Shown here piece after piece: positions 49,210 through 61,200 of a stretch of DNA of 64,000 bases. Within the stretch, counting starts at the first letter, position 1. The number at the start of each line of letters is the position of its first letter. The notes beneath the pieces were generated by a model. It worked only from the letters and a program-made list of their open reading frames with translations. It was not told the origin of the DNA and did no database searches. Source of the stretch: Paractinoplanes durhamensis (lineage in GTDB: Bacteria > Actinomycetota > Actinomycetes > Mycobacteriales > Micromonosporaceae). Where the stretch lies: contig NZ_BOML01000057.1 of NCBI RefSeq assembly GCF_016862175.1, forward strand, positions 217,310-281,309, given 5' to 3'. Made by a program: the position numbers and the translations under genes.

Positions 49210-50193
49210 ATGCCCCTGCTCGACGTACGTGATCTGTCGGTCGTCTTCCAGCGCAAGGGTGCCGAGCCGGTCCGCGCGGCGGACGGTGTCAGCTTCACCG
49301 TGGAACCCGGCCAGACGGTGGGCCTGGTCGGCGAGTCCGGCTGCGGCAAGTCGGTGACCAGCCTGGCGATCATGGGGCTGCTCCCCCGCCGCGGCAATCG
49401 CGTCACCGGCGAGGTCCTCTTCGACGACACCGACCTCTTGACCCTACGGCCGTCGGATCTGCGGGACCGCCGCGGCCGCGACATCGGCATGATCTTCCAG
49501 GATCCGCTGTCGTCGCTGAACCCGGTGATCCCGCTCGGCGTCCAGGTCGCCGAGGTCCTCGAACGGCACCGGGGCCGCAGCCGGCAGGCGGCCCTGCGCG
49601 AGGCTCGCGGACTGCTCGACGCGGTCGGCATCCCGGATCCGGCGCGGCGGCTCAAGGAATTCCCGCACCAGCTCTCCGGCGGCATGCGGCAACGGGCGCT
49701 GATCGCGATCGCGCTGGCCTGCAAGCCGCGGCTGCTGATCGCCGACGAGCCGACGACGGCGCTGGACGTGACCATCCAGGCGCAGATCCTCACGCTGCTC
49801 AAGGAGTTGGTCGACGATTCCGGCACGGCGCTGGTGATGATCACCCACGATCTGGGGGTGGTGGCCGGGCTCTGCGACACGGTCAACGTGATGTACGCCG
49901 GCAAGGTGGTCGAGCGGGCCGGGCGTCACCAGTTGTTCGGCGAGCCGCGACACCCGTACACGGAAGGCCTTTTGCAGTCTGTTCCTCGCCTTGATGTTGA
50001 TCGTGGCGGGCGCCTGCATCAGATCCGCGGCTCCGTCACCGACAACATTCCCTGGTCGGCGGGCTGCGCCTTCGCGCCGCGCTGCGACCGGGTGATCGAC
50101 GACTGCATCGGCGACACGGTGCCCCTCGAACCTACGTTTCGTGGTGGCGCGCTGCGATGCACCAACCCCGTCCCCACGGAGGTGCCGGCATGA
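49210..50193 (+). CDS. Peptide ABC transporter ATP-binding protein, DppD type
   Basis: 327 aa. Walker A GESGCGKSV, the ABC signature LSGGMRQRALIA, Walker B LLIADEPTTALDV and the switch His in MITHDLG are all intact. The C-terminal oligopeptide-type extension has the Cys-containing GCAFAPRCDRVIDDC motif, which in relatives can bind an Fe-S cluster. It pairs with the next protein to power uptake. The stop overlaps the next ATG as ATGA. Confidence 0.94.
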   Translation: MPLLDVRDLSVVFQRKGAEPVRAADGVSFTVEPGQTVGLVGESGCGKSVTSLAIMGLLPRRGNRVTGEVLFDDTDLLTLRPSDLRDRRGRDIGMIFQDPLSSLNPVIPLGVQVAEVLERHRGRSRQAALREARGLLDAVGIPDPARRLKEFPHQLSGGMRQRALIAIALACKPRLLIADEPTTALDVTIQAQILTLLKELVDDSGTALVMITHDLGVVAGLCDTVNVMYAGKVVERAGRHQLFGEPRHPYTEGLLQSVPRLDVDRGGRLHQIRGSVTDNIPWSAGCAFAPRCDRVIDDCIGDTVPLEPTFRGGALRCTNPVPTEVPA

Positions 50194-51296
50194 GTGAGAC
50201 CCTCGTCCGGATCGACGATCTCAAGGTCCATTTCCCGATCAAGAGCGGACTTCTTTTCGACCGTACGCTCGGCTACGTCTACGCCGTCGACGGTGTCTCG
50301 CTGGAGATCCGGCGGGGCGAGACGTACGGGCTGGTCGGCGAGTCCGGCTGTGGCAAGTCGACGCTGGGCCGCGGCCTGCTGCGCCTGGTCGAGCCGACCA
50401 GCGGCGAGATCACGTTCGACGGCGTGGACGTCCGGTCGCTCAAGGGCGAACAGTTGCGGCTGTTCCGCCGCCGGATGCAGATGGTGTTCCAGGACCCGAT
50501 GTCCAGCCTGGACCCGCGACAATCGGTGGATTCCCTGCTGGTCGAGGGCCTGAAGGCGCACGACCGGCACCGCGACAAGGCCGGCGTGCGGGCACGGCTG
50601 CGGTCGACCCTGGATTCGGTGGGGCTGCCCGCGTCCGCGCTGAGCAAGTATCCGCACGAGTTCTCCGGCGGTCAGCGGCAGCGCATCGGCATCGCCCGCG
50701 CCCTCGTGCTCGGCCCCGAGTTGATCGTGGCCGACGAACCGGTGTCGGCCCTGGACGTGTCCATCCAGGCGCAGGTGATCAATCTGCTCGGCGACCTGCA
50801 GGAGTCGCTGGGCCTGACCTACCTGGTCATCGCGCACGACCTCGCCGTGGTCCGGCACATCTCCGACACCATCGGGGTGATGTATCTCGGTTCGCTGGTC
50901 GAGGAGGCACAGGGCGATCAGCTGTACGAGCGCCCACTGCACCCGTACACCCGGGCCCTGCTCTCCGCCGTGCCCATCCCCGACCCGCGGGTGGAGGACC
51001 GCCGCGAGCGCATCCTGCTGGCCGGCGACCTGCCGTCCCCGGCGAACCCGCCCAGCGGCTGCCGTTTCCGCACCCGCTGCCCATGGTCCCAGCCCCGCTG
51101 CACGGCCGAGCGCCCGGAACTGCGAATCTTCGACGACTCCGGCCAGCGGGTGGCCTGTCACTTCACCGCCGAGATCCTGACCGGAGAGCTGCGGCCGCAC
51201 GAGGTCCGGGCCGAACTCGTCCACCCGGACGAGGGCCGGACGCCGGAGGTGGGCAGCGAGCTGATCGTGACCCGAACGGACCTGCCCACCCCCTGA
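50190..51296 (+). CDS. Peptide ABC transporter ATP-binding protein, DppF type
   Basis: 368 aa. Walker A GESGCGKST, signature FSGGQRQRIGIA, Walker B LIVADEPVSALDV and switch VIAHDL are intact. The C-terminal motif SGCRFRTRCPWSQPRC is the Cys-rich extension of this group. It completes the five-gene operon. The ATG at 50190 overlaps the previous stop; a longer frame upstream is not used. The gene ends 5 bp from the stop of the convergent RDD gene. Confidence 0.94.
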   Translation: MSETLVRIDDLKVHFPIKSGLLFDRTLGYVYAVDGVSLEIRRGETYGLVGESGCGKSTLGRGLLRLVEPTSGEITFDGVDVRSLKGEQLRLFRRRMQMVFQDPMSSLDPRQSVDSLLVEGLKAHDRHRDKAGVRARLRSTLDSVGLPASALSKYPHEFSGGQRQRIGIARALVLGPELIVADEPVSALDVSIQAQVINLLGDLQESLGLTYLVIAHDLAVVRHISDTIGVMYLGSLVEEAQGDQLYERPLHPYTRALLSAVPIPDPRVEDRRERILLAGDLPSPANPPSGCRFRTRCPWSQPRCTAERPELRIFDDSGQRVACHFTAEILTGELRPHEVRAELVHPDEGRTPEVGSELIVTRTDLPTP

Positions 51297-51301
51297 AGCG
51301 A

Positions 51302-51823
51302 TCAGCCGATCTTGAGAACCTGGGTGCCACCGGCGAATTTGTCGAACCAGTGCTGGCGCTGCGGGTCGCTGTTGATGCCGACGGCGATCAGGATCACCGC
51401 CGCCAGACTGGCCAGCCCACCGATCAGGCCGCCGACGATCGGAATGACACCGGCGATGCCGAACCCCATGTAGATGTTGCGGCGGATCGCCTGCTCCATC
51501 GTCGGGTTGCTGACGTGGTCGGGACCGACCGTCTTGAGCTTCATCACCTGCTTGCCGATCGTCTGGCCCCGGTTGGACTCGAAGTAGGCGAAGTAGCCGA
51601 GGTACAGCGCCGCGGTCAGCACCGCCGAGATGAACCCGGTGAGGAACCAGGAGTTCGAGATGATGCCGAGGAAGACGTTGATGATCACGCCCACGACGCC
51701 GACGATGACGCCGTCGATGAACCGCGCCACGAACCGGTCAAGCAACTCGCCGGGCCGGACCGCCGGCGAGGAGTAGGGCGACGGTTCGCCGGGCGGCCCC
51801 GGGAAGGGTCCAGGATTGCTCAT
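51302..51823 (-). CDS. RDD-family membrane protein
   Basis: 173 aa. A Pro-rich N-terminal tail (about 1-22) leads into RDD-domain helices: LLDRFVARFIDGVIV holds the Arg and Asp residues that name the family, then two more helices and the KxxxxxxTIGKQVMKLKTV-like loop (here RGQTIGKQVMKLKTV). RDD proteins are suspected small transporters or accessory membrane proteins; some are Na+/H+ antiporters. AGGA lies upstream of the ATG. Confidence 0.88.
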   Translation of the reverse strand: MSNPGPFPGPPGEPSPYSSPAVRPGELLDRFVARFIDGVIVGVVGVIINVFLGIISNSWFLTGFISAVLTAALYLGYFAYFESNRGQTIGKQVMKLKTVGPDHVSNPTMEQAIRRNIYMGFGIAGVIPIVGGLIGGLASLAAVILIAVGINSDPQRQHWFDKFAGGTQVLKIG

Positions 51824-52069
51824 ATGTGGGGTCCTGATTCATAGATGAGGAATGGTGAGGACACCCTGCCAGAAGCGGAAGTGGTTCGGAACTGCCTTGA
51901 CGCGCAGGATCTGTAGCCGCGCGCCGTCAGCAGCGCGGGTCCCGACCGGATTACCGACCTTCGCACGGATTTCCGCTTCGACGCGGTGACACCGACGCCG
52001 GCCGAGCGAGACTCTGCGTTCCTGATCACACTGCTTGTGCCCCTGCGCCGAAAGGCGAGAACATCACGC

Positions 52070-54991
52070 ATGCTCGATCCCTCGGCCGAGGACGACGCGA
52101 CCGCACCGACCGTTTCCACGCCGCGTTTCGTCGGTCGCGATCGAGAGATGGCGGCGTTGCGGGGCGCCCTGGCCCGGCCGCCGGCGATCGTGCTGGTGGA
52201 GGGCGAGGCGGGGATCGGTAAGAGCCGGCTGCTACGCGAGTGGCTGGCCGCGCCCGACCGGCGCACCGCCCTGGTGTCGGTGTGCCCACCGCTTCGTGAG
52301 TCGCTGACGCTGGGGCCGATCGTCGACGCTTTCCTCGGCATCGAGCGCCCGGTGGAGGGCTCGCGGCTCACCGAGCTCGCAGGCGCGTTACGGCCCCTGT
52401 TCCCGGAATGGTCCTCGGTCCTGCCGCCCGCATTGCCACCCCTGGACGATGCGAAGGCGGCCCGGCATCGCCTGTTCCGGGCCCTGGACGAGTTGCTGCG
52501 GGCGCTGCGGGTCGACGTTCTCGTGCTCGAGGACGCGCACTGGGCCGACGAGGTAACCCTGGAGTTCCTGCTGTTCGTCATCGCCCGGCAGCAGTCGGAC
52601 GGGCTCAGCCTGGTGATCTCCTATCGGCCGGAGGAGGTGGACGACGGGTCCCTGTTGCTGCGGCTGACGTCCCGGTTGCCGGCCGGCGTGACCCAGTTGC
52701 GGATCGCCCTGGCGCCCATGCGACCCGGCGACACGGCGGCGCTGGTGTCCTCGATGCTGGACGGCAACCCGATCTCGCCGGAGTTCACGGCGTTCATGCA
52801 CGACCGGACCGGCGGCGTTCCGCTGGCCGTGGAGGAGTCGGTCCGCCTCATGTCCGACCGTGCCGACCTCGTCTTCCGCGATGGACAGTGGGTCCGGCTG
52901 AAACTGCGCGAACTGCGGGTTCCGCCGACGGTGCGCGACTCGACCCGGGAGCGGGTGAGCCGTCTGTCGCCGGCGACGCAGCAGGTGTTGCGCGCGGCGG
53001 CCACCCTGGCCGAGCGTTCCTCCCTGACGACGATCGCGATGACCGCCGACCTGTCGCCGGCCGCGTGCCGGGGCGCCATCGCGGAGGCGGCCGGCGCCGG
53101 TGTGCTGGACGGCGACGACCACGACCGGTGGCGGTTCCGGCATGTGCTGGCCGCCACCGCTGTCTACGAAGCGATCCCGTTGACCGACCGCAGACACTTC
53201 CACCTGCTGGCCGGCCGGGCCCTGGAACGCCTCCATCCCCCACCCGTGGCGCGCCTCGCCCACCACTTCCGCGAGGCCGGCGAAACGCTTTCCTGGGCCC
53301 GGTACGCCGAACAGGGCGCCGAACTGGCGATGGCCTCGGGTGACCACACCAAGGCGGTCGACCTGCTGGTCGATCTGCTGTCGTGGGCCGTCCTGCCGCC
53401 GGCGGACCGGGCGCGGGTCGCGCGCATCGCCGGAGTCGCCGCACTGGGCCGTCGTGAACCGGTCGACGCGGTCTACCACCGCGTGATCCGCACCCTGCGC
53501 TCGGTGCTGGAGACTCCCGGCCTCTCCGCCCGCCAGCAGGCCGAGATCCGCAACCCCCTGGGCCGACTGTTGATCACCGGGGGCGAGGCGCAGGCCGCAC
53601 TCAGCGAGCTGGAACAGGCGGTGGCCAACCTCGACCACGACCCGGTCGAGGCGGCCCGGGCGATGACCTACCTCGGCTGGGCGTACGCGGGACCGTGGCC
53701 GGCCTCGACCCATCGGCGCTGGCTGGATCGCGCCGCGGAGCTGACCGACCGGATCGACTCCCCCGCGCAGCGGCTGAACCTGGCCGGGAACCGGGCCGCG
53801 GCGCTGCTCATGCTGGGCGAGGAGGAGGCCTGGGACGTCGTCGCCGGCCTGCCCGTCGACGGCACGACGGCGGCGGAGCGTCTCGACGTGGCCCGCATCC
53901 ACGTCAATGTCGGCACCGGGGCGCTGATCTGGGGCCGGTACGCCGACGCCGAGGAACACCTCGCCGTGGCCCGGCGCCTCGCCGAGGCCGAGCAGGCGTC
54001 CCGGTTGCAGCACAACGTCCGGCTCGAACAGGCCAACCTGGCGTGGAACACCGGCCGGTGGGACGGTCTCGCGGAGACGAGCGCGGCCCTCGCCGACGCC
54101 GACCGGGACCGGCCGGCACATTACCTCGGCAGCATTCGCCTCCTCGCCCGGCTGGCGGCCGCAGCCGGCCGGCGGCGCGCCGCGGAGGAGCAGTTCCGGC
54201 AGGTCCTGGAGGAGTCGGCCCGGCTCGGTGCGGTCGACGACACGATGGAGGCGGCCGCCGCGCTGTCCCGGCTGTGGCTGGCGGACGGCAACAGCCGCCG
54301 GGCGCTGCGGATCACCGACGAGCCGATGGAGACAGTCCGGCGAAAGGGCATCTGGATCTGGGCGACGGACCTGGTTCCGGCCCGGGTCGAGGCGCTCCTC
54401 GCGGCCGGCGACCCAGCGGCCGCGAAACGCCTGGTCGACCAGTTCGCCCGCGGATTGCGCGGCCGCACGGCACCCGCGCCCCGGGCCGCGCTCGCCGGCT
54501 GCCGGGCCCTGCTGCTCACCGCGGGTGAAAAGGCGGCGGCCTTCGACCGGGCAGCGCGCGCCTGGAGCGCGTTGCCGCGCCCCTACGACGCCATGCGCGC
54601 CCGCGAACGCCAGGCCGAGGCGCTCATCGCGCACGGCCGGACAGAAGCGGGCCGCGAACTGCTGGCGGCACAGTACGAGCAGCTGTTCCGGCTGGGCGCC
54701 CGCGGCGACGCGGACCGGGTCGCCCAGCGGCTTCGCGAGCACGGCGCCGAGGTCCCGCGATTGTGGCGCGGCGGCCGGCGCGGGTACGGGGACCAGCTCT
54801 CCCCGCGCGAGCTCGACGTGGTCCAGCTGGTCGTCGCCGGCAAGACGAACCGGGAGATCAGCCGGATCCTGGCCAAGTCGCCGGCCACGGTGGATCAGCA
54901 GCTGCGCGCGGCGATGCGCAAGTTGAAGGTGAACTCCCGGACCGCGCTCGCGGTCAAGGCGGTCGAGGCCGGCGTATTCGCCGAGTCGTGA
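52070..54991 (+). CDS. LuxR-family ATPase regulator (LAL/MalT-like)
   Basis: 973 aa. The N-terminal AAA-type ATPase (about 20-270) has FVGRDREMAALRGAL, Walker A EGEAGIGKSRL and LVLEDAHWADE as Walker B. A long helical TPR-like region (about 400-890) probably binds the inducer. The C-terminal helix-turn-helix (LSPRELDVVQLVVAGKTNRE ... ATVDQQLRAAMRKLKV) is LuxR type. Such large regulators are ATP- and ligand-dependent activators. The ATG at 52070 is chosen because GGCGAGA lies about 9 nt upstream; a GTG at 51986 is possible. The ~160-bp upstream gap to the RDD gene holds no other recognised feature. Confidence 0.9.
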   Translation: MLDPSAEDDATAPTVSTPRFVGRDREMAALRGALARPPAIVLVEGEAGIGKSRLLREWLAAPDRRTALVSVCPPLRESLTLGPIVDAFLGIERPVEGSRLTELAGALRPLFPEWSSVLPPALPPLDDAKAARHRLFRALDELLRALRVDVLVLEDAHWADEVTLEFLLFVIARQQSDGLSLVISYRPEEVDDGSLLLRLTSRLPAGVTQLRIALAPMRPGDTAALVSSMLDGNPISPEFTAFMHDRTGGVPLAVEESVRLMSDRADLVFRDGQWVRLKLRELRVPPTVRDSTRERVSRLSPATQQVLRAAATLAERSSLTTIAMTADLSPAACRGAIAEAAGAGVLDGDDHDRWRFRHVLAATAVYEAIPLTDRRHFHLLAGRALERLHPPPVARLAHHFREAGETLSWARYAEQGAELAMASGDHTKAVDLLVDLLSWAVLPPADRARVARIAGVAALGRREPVDAVYHRVIRTLRSVLETPGLSARQQAEIRNPLGRLLITGGEAQAALSELEQAVANLDHDPVEAARAMTYLGWAYAGPWPASTHRRWLDRAAELTDRIDSPAQRLNLAGNRAAALLMLGEEEAWDVVAGLPVDGTTAAERLDVARIHVNVGTGALIWGRYADAEEHLAVARRLAEAEQASRLQHNVRLEQANLAWNTGRWDGLAETSAALADADRDRPAHYLGSIRLLARLAAAAGRRRAAEEQFRQVLEESARLGAVDDTMEAAAALSRLWLADGNSRRALRITDEPMETVRRKGIWIWATDLVPARVEALLAAGDPAAAKRLVDQFARGLRGRTAPAPRAALAGCRALLLTAGEKAAAFDRAARAWSALPRPYDAMRARERQAEALIAHGRTEAGRELLAAQYEQLFRLGARGDADRVAQRLREHGAEVPRLWRGGRRGYGDQLSPRELDVVQLVVAGKTNREISRILAKSPATVDQQLRAAMRKLKVNSRTALAVKAVEAGVFAES

Positions 54992-55072
54992 TGTTTGACG
55001 TATCCGCCTAATAGCTAACGTCCCTCGTTCCGCCCGAGCATGACTCCATGATTCATAGCCCGTGGCCGATGC

Positions 55073-55195
55073 ATGCCTGAGGACGACTCCGCCACCGAGG
55101 ACCCGCCACCTCTGGACCTGTCGCCGGAGCCGCACGACAGCGCCGACGACGACTCCGACGACCACGAGAGCCACGACCCCTACCAACCCCTGTAG
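55073..55195 (+). CDS. Possible 40-aa acidic small protein
   Basis: The frame ATG 55073 to TAG 55195 encodes a very acidic, Pro-containing peptide, with Asp/Glu making up about 40 percent and a DSADDDSDDHESHD stretch. It ends 14 bp before the large subtilase ATG and may be translated ahead of it. The ribosome site is weak, so this could also be chance in an untranslated leader. Confidence 0.3.
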   Translation: MPEDDSATEDPPPLDLSPEPHDSADDDSDDHESHDPYQPL

Positions 55196-55209
55196 GCGGA
55201 AGGCACCCC

Positions 55210-58200
55210 ATGAGACTCAAAGCCCTCGCGGCATCGCTGGCCGTAGCGGTCGGCCTGAGCATCTTCCAGTCACTGCCGGCGTCCGCGGCCGAGCCGGATC
55301 CCGGCCCGGCCGGCAAGATCGCGCCGACCCTGACCGACCGTTTCCGTACGCAGCCGTCGTCCGACTTCTGGATCACTTTCGAGACCGGGGCCGACCTCGC
55401 GCCGGCCAAGAAGATCGCCGACTGGGCCGCGCGTGGCCGGTTCGTCTACGACGCGCTGACCACGGCGGCGAAGACCTCCGCGGCATCGGTCTCCGCCGAA
55501 CTCGACCGGGCCGGCGTCAAGTACACCTCCTACCCGATCGCCAACGCCGTACTCGTCAAGAACGGCACCGAAAAGCTCGCGCTCGACGTGGCGGCGCGGG
55601 TGCAGGTCGCCGAGATCCACGCGACGCCGCAGGTCGCTCTGGTCGACCCGGTGGACGAGAAGCTTCCCGCGGCCGCAAGAGCCGAGGCCGACACCGTCAC
55701 CTGGGGCCTGGAGTCCATCCACGCCCCGCAGGCGTGGGCCATGGGCGCCACCGGCGCCGGCATCACCGTGTCCAACCTCGACTCGGGCGTGCAGTTCGAC
55801 CACCCCGCCCTGCTGCACCAGTACCGGGGCACGAAGCCCGACGGCACCGTCGACCACAACTACAACTGGATGGCCACCCGGGGCTCGTGCGCGACCGCGC
55901 CGTGCGACGACAACGGCCACGGCACCCACACCATGGGCACCATGGTCGGCAGCGACGGCACCGACCATGTCGGCGTCGCACCGGACGCGCAGTGGATCGC
56001 GACGAACGGCTGCTGCGACAGCACCGGCGTCGAGTCGCTGCTGCGGTCCGGCTGGTGGCTGCTCGCACCCACCGACCTGCAGGGGAACAACCCCGATCCG
56101 GCCAAGCGCCCCCAGGTCATCAACAACTCGTGGGGCCAGAACGTCGAACACGACTTCGACGACTTCTTCCGGGCCGTCGACGAGGCCTGGACCGCCGCGG
56201 GCATCTTCAGCACCTGGTCGTCGGGGAACACCTCGCCGTACGCGGCCTGCGACTCCGTCTCCTCACCCGGCGCCGCCGCGAGCGCCTACTCCGTCGGCGC
56301 CCTGTCGCCGGACGGCACGCTCGCGTCGTTCTCCCGCAAGGGCGAGGGCGAAGGCGGCCGGATCAAGCCCGAGATCTCCGCCCCGGGTGACGCCGTCCGC
56401 TCGTCCTATCCGAACAACAGCTATACCGAGATGTCCGGCACGTCGATGGCGGCACCGCACGTCGCCGGCGCCGTCGCCGCGCTCTGGAGCTACGACCCGA
56501 CCCTGATCGGGCAGGTCGACGAGACCCGCCGGCTGCTCGGCGAGTCGGCCGTCGACGTCGACGACACCGAGTGCGGTGGCACCGCCGAGATCAACAACAT
56601 GTACGGCGAGGGCCGGCTCGACCTGGTCCGCCTGCTGGAGCTCGCGCCCCGCAAGGGCGGCACCCTCACCGGCGTCGTCACCGCCGGCGGGGCTCCGGTC
56701 CCGGCCACCGACGTGACGATCAGCGGACCGTTCAGCCGGTCGATCGGCACCGACGCCGACGGCCGGTTCACCACGAACCTCCCGGCCGGCGACTACCAGC
56801 TCAGCACCAAGGTCTTCGGCTACCTGACCGCGACCGCCAAGGTCACGATCACCCTCGGCGAGAACACCTCGGTCACGCTGCCGCTCACCGCGGCCGCGAA
56901 GCACGACATCAGCGGCCGGGTGGTCGACGACAAGAAGCGGCCGGTCCCGAACGCCGACATCACCATCAAGGACACCCCGCTCAAGCCGGTACGCACCGAT
57001 GCCGGCGGCGCGTTCACGATCACCGCCGTCCCCGAGGGCGCGTACCAGCTGGCCGTCAAGCCCAACGCCTGCTTCTCGCCCAGCACGGTCCCGCTGACCG
57101 TCGGCGCGCAGAACGAGCCGTCCGAGATCCCGGTCGGGCTCGTCGTCGACGAGGGCGGCTACCGCTGTGCCGTCACCGAGGGCGAGTACCTGCGCGGCAC
57201 CGATCCGGTCACCTTCACCAGCGGTGTCTGGGCCACGGTGCAGCTGCCGTTCCCGATCGCGCTCTACAACGGCAGCCACGACACCCTCGGCATCGGGCTG
57301 CGCGGCGTCATCGCGCCGGACGGCAGCACCGGACCCGGGTACGGCGGTGCGGGCATCTTCCCGCTCTACGTCGAAACCCCGGTCGAGTTCGCCCCCGGCG
57401 GCGGGGTCTTCACGGCGGCCACCAAGGTCAACGGTGAGGACGCGTTCGTCGTCGAGTACCGCAACGCCAAGATCTGGTCCTGGCCGACCCGGGCGGAATA
57501 CACCGAGCCGGTCAACTTCTCGGCCACGCTCACCCGCTCGGGCACCATGATCTTCGGGTACGGCGACGGCGTCGGCACCGACGACCCGATCACCGGCGGC
57601 GCGAACGCCGTCACCGGCATCCAGGGCTGGGCCGGCGTCGACGGCATCCGGTTCTCCGACCACGCCCCGATGCTGCACGACGGCATGATCGTCACCTACG
57701 ACATGCCGGACTTCGGGTACCTGGACGCGACCGTCGCCGACCAGAACGACAAGCTGCCGGTCGCCGGCGCGAAGGTCTCCTTCAGCACCAAGGACGGGCT
57801 GGTCGAGACCGTCACCACCAACGGGACCGGCATCGTGCACCGCCAGCTTCCGGTCGGCGACTACACCATGACGGTCGAGGCGCCGAACTACACGACCGCG
57901 GCGTACCCCTTCGCGCTGAAGCAGCTCTACGCGAAGGCCACCATCGACGCACGCCTGACCACGGGTGCGGCCGGGCTGAAGGCCGACGGCCTCGACGCCC
58001 TGCTGGGCACCGACCAGAACGGCGTGGGCTCGCTCACGCTCACCAACAACGGATCCGCCCCCCTCACGTACGACCTGGGCGAGGCCGCGCGGCACCCCGA
58101 GCTCGACGCCGCCGGCACCACCGCGCGCACCGGCACGGGTGCGGCCAGCACGATCGACCTGGCCGCGTGGAAGGCCGGCGCCAACGGCATGAAACCGTCG

Positions 58201-61200
58201 AACGTCGCCACCTCGAGCATTGCGGCAGCGCAGGCGGCGACCAAGGTCGGCGCGACCGCCGGCGGCGACGTCATCACCCGGATCCCCATCCCCGGCACGA
58301 TCGCGGAGAAGGAACCCTCCGGCATCGGGTACGACGGCGACGTCTGGGTGCACGACTACAACGCGCGGACCAACACCGCGTACACCGTGACGGGTAAGAA
58401 GACCGGAAAGGTCTTCGACGCGTCGTGGAACCCCGCGTACCGGGCGTTCGACATGGCCCTGGACACCAGAACCGGTGACATGTGCCAGATGGAGGACAGT
58501 CCCGCCAGCTACATCCACTGCTTCAACCGGGAGACCGGCAAGGAGACGAGGCAGATCAAGGGTGACTGGTCCACGCTGCAGCTGACCGGTCTCGCCTACA
58601 ACCCGGCCCAGGACGTCTTCTACGTCGGCGGCCGCGCGAACGGCATGATCGGCACCGTCGCCGGCACGTCGCACGACAACCCGGGCAAGCTCCTGTCCTT
58701 CTGCGCCCCACCGCTGCCCGAGGTGATGGGCCTGGCCTACAACCAGGCGTCGGACACGATCTGGTACACCGACCTCACCTACAACCGGCCCACCCGCCTG
58801 CTGCAGGTCGACCCCGGCGACTGCTCGCTGGTGAACGCGTGGTGGTTCCCGGGCCAGAAGGCGGGCCAGGGCGGCGGCCTGGAGACCGACGCCACCGGGG
58901 CGCTGTGGGCGGCCGACCAGCTCGCCGACGACGTCGTGCTCGTCGACGTCGAGGACGACCTGCTCACCGACCTGCCGTGGCTGTCGCTCTCCTCGACCGG
59001 CGGCACCCTGGCCCCCGGTCAGTCGACGACCGTCCAGGTCGCCATTTCTTCGAAGGGCGCCGAGCCCGGAGTCCAGGGCGCGAACATCGTGGTCCGGTCC
59101 GACTCCGGACGTCAGTCCAAGAGCTACGTCCCGGTGACGCTGACGACCACGAAGTACCAGGTAGGCGTGAACGCCGGCGGCGCGAAGCTGACCGACGGCT
59201 CCGGCTACACCTGGTCGGCCGACCAGGCCGCCGGCAAGAAGTCCTGGGGCTACGAGGGCAAGACAAAGATCAACTTCACCAAGACCCCGATTGCCGGTAC
59301 GACGGACGACGCCCTGTTCCAGTCCCAGCGCACCACCGAGGACAAGCAGCTGTTCTACCGCTTCCCGGACGCGCCCAAGGGCACCTACGCGATCGACTTC
59401 GGGTTCGCCGAGATCGACAGGACGGCCAGGGGCAAGCGGGTGTTCGACGTGCTCGTGGACGGAGCACTGACGGACTACGCGTACGACCCGACCGCGGCGG
59501 TGGGACCGAACACCGCCGACTGGCGCAGGGCCGTCGTGCAGCACGAGGGCGGTCCGCTGACCGTGGAGCTGCGCGGCTCGAAGGGCTTGAAGCCGCCGAG
59601 CATCGCCGCGCTGCGGGTGACCCTCGACCCGCGCGCCGACAAAGCGGAGCCGGCGGACCAGCCCGAGGAGCCGGCCCCGGGTCCCGTGCCGGTAGCCCCC
59701 GCCGGCCGCTCGTACACGATGACGGTGACTGACGGGCTCTACCGCCAGGGCACGGTGGAATCCGGCTGGCACGGCGACGACCTCTGCGGCCCGCTGTGGT
59801 TCGACGCCGACTACCTCCAGCCGTTCTACGACACCGCCTGGGACGGCGTGTGCGTGACGACGAACGGCACGCTGACCTTCGACCGCGCCAACACGTCCGG
59901 GAACAACACGGCGCTGCCGTCCCCGTACCCCATCGACGCGATCTACCCGTTCTGGGACGACCTGGTCGTCGACGACGAGGCAGGCATCTACTTCGGCACG
60001 ACCGAGGTGGACGGGTCGGCGGCGCAGGTCGTCGAATGGCGCAACGTCACCTTCTACAGCGACCGGACGGCCCGCGTCAGCTTCTCGGTCACGCTGATCG
60101 CCGACGGCCGGATCCAGATCGGCTACGGCGACGGCGTCGGCGGCGACAACCCCCTCACCCAGGGATCGTCGGCGACGGTCGGTGTGGAGAGCCTGAACCG
60201 CAACGCCGCGGCCCAGTACTCCGTCAACCAGCCGGCCTTGAAGACCGGCCTGGGCCTGGAGTACAGCCTCCCGGCCGCGGGCACGATCGAGGGCACGGTA
60301 ACCGACAAGAACGACGGCAAGCCGATCGCGGGCGCGATCGTCACGCTCAAGGGTTCTGCGGCCGATCGGGTCATCACGACCGACGCGAAGGGCCGGTGGA
60401 AGGCCCAGGCGCTGCTCGGCGAGAACACCGTGCAGGTCGAGGCGCCCAACTACATCACCGCAAGCCACCCGGTGACCATCACCAAGAAGGACCAGGCCGA
60501 GGTACGGGACACCGCGCTGACCACGGGAGTCGCCACCGTCACCGGAGCCGACCTCGACTGGCTGCTGGACAAGGCCCAGAAGGCGACGGCTGACGTGACC
60601 GTGACCAACAGCGGCTCCGCCCCGCTCGAGGTGCGAATCAGCGAGGCCACCGACCTTCCATGGCTGACCCTCACCGGCACGGCGGCAACCGGCACGGTCA
60701 CGCTCGCGGCCGGCACATCCACCACGGTCACGGTGACGGCCGACAACGCCGGCATCAAGCCCGGCGTGCTCGCCGGCGAACTGCTCGTGGCGTCGACCGC
60801 CGGCAAGGGCGAAACCCAGCTCAAACCGGTCCGCCTGGCGACGTCGGCGTACTGGAAGGGCGTCGACGCCGGCGGACGCGGGTACCTCGACTGGTCACCT
60901 GACCAGGCGCTCAGCTCCCGCACCACCTGGGGCTATATCGGCGGCAAGGCGACTACCACCCGTTCCGACATCGCCGGCACCGACGACGACGCGCTGTTCC
61001 GCACCCAGCGAACCGGCGAGACGTTCAGCTACGTGTTCAAGAACGCCCCGGCCGGCACCTATCGGATCGGCCTGGACTTCGCGGAACTCGAAAAGGTCAA
61101 GCCCGGCAAGCGCGCCTTCGACGTGCTGGCCAACGGCAAGATCGCCCTGTACGACCACGACGTGCAGGCAAACGTGGGCGCGCTGACCGCAGACCGGAAC

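Noticed and set aside
56263..60468. A 1401-codon minus-strand frame opposite the giant subtilase
   Set aside because: High-GC antisense artefact; composition is Arg/Gly/Val/Asp-rich with no start signal or domain.
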